Origin: Euryarchaeota archaeon TMED132 | GTDB taxonomy: Archaea; Thermoplasmatota; Poseidoniia; Poseidoniales; Poseidoniaceae | Direction of reading: 5' to 3' | Length of the DNA: 9,956 bases | NCBI GenBank assembly: GCA_002172355.2 | Contig: NHGH02000008.1 | Coordinates: forward strand, 16,655 to 26,610 | Part shown: piece after piece, positions 6,588-9,956 of the stretch | Layout: every line of letters starts with the position of its first letter | Numbering within the stretch: position 1 is the first letter of the stretch | Position numbers and translations under genes: made by a program | Notes under the pieces: model-generated | What the model saw: only the letters and a program-made list of their open reading frames with translations | What the model was told of the DNA's origin: nothing | The model's database searches: none

Positions 6588-6615
6588 CTCCCAAGCCCCT
6601 AAAGGGGCTGGGGAG
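6588..6615 (+). terminator. GC-rich hairpin after the rhomboid gene, possible terminator
   Basis: CTCCC-A-AGCCCC, loop TAAA, GGGGCT-G-GGGAG forms a 12-position stem with one A-G mismatch, starting 11 nt after the rhomboid stop codon. It is followed by mixed sequence (TGAACATTC), not a run of T, so it is not a textbook archaeal T-tract or bacterial intrinsic terminator. It could protect the 3' end of the rhomboid message, serve as a processing site, or attenuate read-through into the subtilase gene. Confidence 0.45.
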
Positions 6616-6673
6616 TGAACATTCAAAGGATACCCTCAAAGCATGAACCATGCTCCACGCAATGGGGAAGGAA

Positions 6674-9600
6674 ATGAGTCGCACACTTAATGGCGCGAAA
6701 ATGCAACGTACTGCATTGCTAATCGTGATGATTTTTTTGGTTTCTGATATGTCCTCATTTGGCGTTAATGCTAATTCCAATGACCAAGTTCTAGAAGTGA
6801 CTCAAAACACGCACTCAAGCCCAATTTTGATTGAAGGTTTACCTCCTTTGATGTGTGGTGAAGACCTCTGTGAAAGGCCTCTTAGAACAGATTTAAGAAC
6901 AACACAACCAGCCTCGGAGGAGAATGAATGGTGGCTTTCTTATGGTCCAGATTTAGATTGGAATGGAATGGACGATCGATTGCAGAGAGTTTTGGCAGGC
7001 CAAGATTCAATTTCTCCAACATCCATAATCGGTGAAGATGGAAGGAAAACAGTAGCTATTGTTGTTGACTATGCATGGCACCCAGGGCAAGTTGAAGCGG
7101 ATGAATTAGAACAAGTTCTTAGGAGTCACTCATGGATTGGTCAAGAAAATGATGCTTGGTTTCAAACCCTTGATAGTGTTGATTCGATAGTGATTGACAA
7201 AGTACCAGTTAGCGCTTTGATGGATATTTATCATCTAGAAGGAGTAGTTGTTATCGAGATGCAGAATGTTATGATTCCTTTCAATAATATTGCTTCCAAG
7301 GCCACTAGGTCTTATCCTTCCGATGTTTATTCCGCTTCGGCGTATGAACGTGATTATACAGGTGACGGCGTAGTAATTGCAATATTGGATACGGGAGTGG
7401 ATAATGAACATCGTTCACTAAATGATTTTGATGATATTGACGATGAGCCGAATGTTGACAATCCTACTTCATATGACGACCATAAATGGGTTGGAGGATA
7501 TGATGCAACATCTACAGCATCTAATCCTGACGGAACCCAAGACCCAGATGATGGACAAGGCCATGGAACTCACGTTGCAGGCTCAGCATTGGGGACAGGT
7601 GATTCCTCGAGAGTACATACTGGAACTGCACCAGGTGCTTACCTTGTAGATATCAAAGTTTTAACAGATGCTGGTGGCACAAATTCGCAATATTCTCTAA
7701 ATGGGATTCAATGGATGATAAATAATGCAAATAAGGACTGGGGGCACAATTCTTCAGTTGATGGAATTCAAATAGGCTCAATGTCATTTGGTTCAGTATC
7801 TTCACCTCTTAATCCGGGAGATGAAGGGGACAATGGAACAGGAACAGAAGCAAGATTGGTCAATAATGCAACAATTGACCAAAATATAGTTTGTGTAATT
7901 GCCATGGGTAATGATGGTTCCAAGAGAGTTCCTTCTCCGGCAAGCGCTGATTATGGATTATCGGTTGCAGCGGCAAGTGACTTTGGTACTATTAATCGTA
8001 CAGATGATGGAATAGCCAGTTACTCAAACTTCGGACCACGTCTAAGCGATGGTGACGATGATGATTGGGATGAACTAAAACCCGATATCGCCTCATTTGG
8101 TTCAAACATAATCTCTGCAACAGCGGCTACTGGCACTTCGATACCTGGAGCACCTAGGCCTGAAGCGGACTCGGATTATGATGAGAAAGATGGAACTAGT
8201 ATGGCAACTCCTATCGCATCAGGAGTGGTTGCAACTGTTATTGAAGCAAACCCATCATTAGATGCTTTAGAAATTAGAGATATAATTCGTAATTCTTCAG
8301 AGATTCAACAAGACAAAGCATCTGAAACATCTGTTTCAAATCGATGGAATGATAAATGGGGCTTCGGATTAATCGATGCATCTTGCGCAATAGATATGGC
8401 GCTCAACAAACCATGTACGCCACTGGAAGGAGGCGTTATAGCCCCTCCTCCAACAGGAAATGGTTCTGGTGACCACGTAGATATCTCTCAGCCAACCAAT
8501 GGTTCATGGTGGATGGAAGGTAGTAGAGTGACCATCTCTGGGACAACAGATGTACCAGAAGGTATCGAGTATGACCAAATTCAAATTAATATTATTCAAC
8601 ATCTTGAATCTGGCAATACCAAGGAACTCAAACCATGGACTATTGCCGGAGGGGATATTGATCAGTGGTCTCTTGACGTGACAATTAAATCTGATTGGAT
8701 AGAATTGGATGAGGATTATGTCCTTGTGAGCGTTAGAGCATTTGATACTGAAACCGAAGCTGAATCCGCTATAGATTTCCGTGTGATTAATTTGGCAAGA
8801 ATGGGAATTACCCTTGCCAGTCCAGTAGTAGGAACTTCACTCCAAGGTAATGTAGACTTTTCTGGAACAGTAGAAGGTGTTGAGCACGACTACATTGAAT
8901 TCAAGATAGATAGTGGCGATTGGGAATTTGCAATGAGTTTACCAGAGTTAGAAGTCGGAAATCAAGATTGGTCTTTTAGTTGGGATTCAAGAGAAGTACC
9001 TGATGGTTCAACACGATTGAGTTTTAGAATGGTTAACGAAAGTGGACTCAAGACCGATGATGTAAGAAGAACTTTCACCATCGATAATCAACCTGCTGCA
9101 CCTGACTTTATTTTCACAGGAGTTGTTGAAATTAAAGATGAAGTTGGTTTGCCAATGCAATCTGCAGTTGCAGGTTCTGCATTAACTGTAGACTTCTCGA
9201 TCGCCAATGTTGGAGACCTTGATGTCAACGATGTATTTGTCAGACTCGATGCGCCAGGTAGTGATTCAGAGGTTTACCCTTCTGAAGCGACCATTGGTTC
9301 ACTCAAAGAGGGCGATTCCAGGGATATAACGCTATATTGGTGGGCAACAGAAGTTGGTACTCATGAAGTGGTAATAAGTATAGACCCATCAAATATTCAT
9401 TCTGATTTACAAAGTGATGATAATACCTATTCATTCAATTTTGAAATCACCGAAAGACCGGTAGAACCAACACTTAGATTTATGGCAGGTGCAGTGAAAA
9501 CCTTCCCTGCTATACCGGCACCTGATGTATCTTACAACGTCAATGTAAGAGTTGATAATTTGGGGCAAACCGATGCTAATAATTTGATGATGAAGTTGTA

Positions 9601-9956
9601 TATGAGAGATGGTGGATGGCTCGAAATAGGACAAGAGATGATTTTACAAATAGCAGGTTCGCAATCGAGTTCAGGTTATGAAGAAGTAACTTTTGTAATC
9701 AATGAATCAAGTTCAATTATTGGAAGTACTCAATTTAAAGCAGAACTCCAAGGAGATGGTGTTGAAAATGATTTTAGTACACATTTCTTTAGTGTTGTAG
9801 TTGATAATGTTAATATTGGCTCACCAGTCAGACTAAATTTGATTTCCAATGAAATAATTTTAGATTTTGTTGGCTTAGATGAAGGTGGACTATTATTCAC
9901 TACTTTAGATGGAGAATTACATGTTAGAACTATCACCGATTCTTTGTCAGTTCCAG
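6674..9956 (+). CDS. Secreted subtilisin-like (S8) serine protease with Ig-like and CARDB-like domains, partial
   Basis: One frame stays open from the 6650-6701 start region to the window edge (1094 complete codons from 6674), so the C-terminus is missing. Numbering from 6674, residues 1-33 are a signal peptide: basic Arg/Lys/Arg region, a Leu/Ile/Val/Met core, and Val-Asn-Ala before the likely cut. A propeptide-like region follows, with an I9-inhibitor-like unit about 126-203. The catalytic domain (about 224-576) has the full triad: Asp239 in ILDTGVD, His297 in GHGTHVAG and Ser509 in GTSMATP, plus oxyanion Asn413 in AMGNDGS. Acidic loops (Asp-rich at 252-262 and around 460) may bind calcium. 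Two Ig-like domains (about 602-707 and 708-805) and two CARDB-like domains (about 808-929 and 930-1050) follow, suiting surface or substrate attachment. Several in-frame ATGs (6650, 6662, 6674, 6701) are possible starts; 6674 places the basic region properly. It probably degrades extracellular protein. A membrane or wall anchor may lie beyond the edge. Confidence 0.93.
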   Translation, partial: MSRTLNGAKMQRTALLIVMIFLVSDMSSFGVNANSNDQVLEVTQNTHSSPILIEGLPPLMCGEDLCERPLRTDLRTTQPASEENEWWLSYGPDLDWNGMDDRLQRVLAGQDSISPTSIIGEDGRKTVAIVVDYAWHPGQVEADELEQVLRSHSWIGQENDAWFQTLDSVDSIVIDKVPVSALMDIYHLEGVVVIEMQNVMIPFNNIASKATRSYPSDVYSASAYERDYTGDGVVIAILDTGVDNEHRSLNDFDDIDDEPNVDNPTSYDDHKWVGGYDATSTASNPDGTQDPDDGQGHGTHVAGSALGTGDSSRVHTGTAPGAYLVDIKVLTDAGGTNSQYSLNGIQWMINNANKDWGHNSSVDGIQIGSMSFGSVSSPLNPGDEGDNGTGTEARLVNNATIDQNIVCVIAMGNDGSKRVPSPASADYGLSVAAASDFGTINRTDDGIASYSNFGPRLSDGDDDDWDELKPDIASFGSNIISATAATGTSIPGAPRPEADSDYDEKDGTSMATPIASGVVATVIEANPSLDALEIRDIIRNSSEIQQDKASETSVSNRWNDKWGFGLIDASCAIDMALNKPCTPLEGGVIAPPPTGNGSGDHVDISQPTNGSWWMEGSRVTISGTTDVPEGIEYDQIQINIIQHLESGNTKELKPWTIAGGDIDQWSLDVTIKSDWIELDEDYVLVSVRAFDTETEAESAIDFRVINLARMGITLASPVVGTSLQGNVDFSGTVEGVEHDYIEFKIDSGDWEFAMSLPELEVGNQDWSFSWDSREVPDGSTRLSFRMVNESGLKTDDVRRTFTIDNQPAAPDFIFTGVVEIKDEVGLPMQSAVAGSALTVDFSIANVGDLDVNDVFVRLDAPGSDSEVYPSEATIGSLKEGDSRDITLYWWATEVGTHEVVISIDPSNIHSDLQSDDNTYSFNFEITERPVEPTLRFMAGAVKTFPAIPAPDVSYNVNVRVDNLGQTDANNLMMKLYMRDGGWLEIGQEMILQIAGSQSSSGYEEVTFVINESSSIIGSTQFKAELQGDGVENDFSTHFFSVVVDNVNIGSPVRLNLISNEIILDFVGLDEGGLLFTTLDGELHVRTITDSLSVP

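Noticed and set aside
6732..6738. Run of seven T in the subtilase signal peptide region, possible frameshift
   Set aside because: The frame before the run gives a basic n-region and after it a normal hydrophobic core and cut site, so the signal peptide reads correctly as is.
6421..6780. Minus-strand open frame across the rhomboid end and subtilase start
   Set aside because: It runs antisense through two well-supported genes and the hairpin, and its translation shows no domain or signal.
7426..7452. GAT/GAC-rich stretch that could be a short tandem repeat
   Set aside because: It encodes an Asp-rich loop in the protease; codons vary and there is no exact repeat unit.
7422..7649. Plus-strand open frame rich in Met and Leu inside the subtilase
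   Set aside because: It is an out-of-frame shadow across the catalytic His region, whose own frame has clear family motifs; no independent start signal or domain.
1..9956. CRISPR array, insertion sequence, attachment site, rRNA or tRNA
   Set aside because: No regularly spaced direct repeats, transposase or integrase motifs, terminal inverted repeats or structural RNA signatures were seen on either strand.

Overview
The window looks like a piece of an archaeal chromosome, most plausibly a planktonic euryarchaeon of the Marine Group II (Poseidoniales) type. Archaeal origin is supported by an NMD3-family ribosome-export/assembly factor with four CxxC pairs and by a two-SIS-domain phosphoglucose/phosphomannose isomerase of the archaeal short type. 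The Marine Group II guess rests on the combination of these genes with a System I (Ccm) cytochrome c maturation cluster, a rhomboid protease and a large secreted subtilase with adhesion-type domains; it is an inference, because no rRNA or other phylogenetic marker is present. The sequence is moderately AT-rich, genes are packed tightly, and no intergenic gap exceeds about 100 bases.

Layout. (1) 1-356, minus: the N-terminal part of a polytopic membrane protein running off the left edge. (2) 429-1049, plus: a signal-less M23-type metallopeptidase domain protein, divergent from (1). (3) 1055-5447, minus: five genes in one direction, probably one operon, transcribed as CcmA-CcmB fusion, CcmC, CcmD, NMD3, PGI/PMI. 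Junctions are very tight: 19 nt, then an overlap, then 36 nt, then a 4-nt ATGA overlap with a clear Shine-Dalgarno sequence. Its last gene converges on the M23 gene with only 5 nt between the stop codons. (4) 5530-6576, plus: a rhomboid intramembrane serine protease with a C-terminal Cys/His zinc-finger-like tail, followed by a strong GC-rich hairpin (6588-6615). (5) about 6674-9956, plus: a large secreted subtilisin-like protease with signal peptide, propeptide-like region, intact Asp/His/Ser triad, two Ig-like and two CARDB-like domains, still open at the right edge.

How they work together. The ccm genes would export heme and present it for covalent attachment to c-type cytochromes outside the membrane; ccmE, ccmF and thiol-redox partners are not in this window. 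NMD3 and PGI/PMI are housekeeping functions (large ribosomal subunit maturation; fructose-6-phosphate/glucose-6-phosphate/mannose-6-phosphate interconversion) that appear to ride on the same transcript. The rhomboid and subtilase form a second, plus-strand protease block acting in the membrane and outside the cell. No tRNA, rRNA, CRISPR array, insertion sequence, attachment site or origin was found. Nothing here demands a wholly new system; the most unusual items are the single-chain CcmA-CcmB fusion with a shortened permease, the cytoplasmic M23 protein in an apparent archaeon, and the rhomboid with a zinc-finger-like tail beside a multidomain subtilase.
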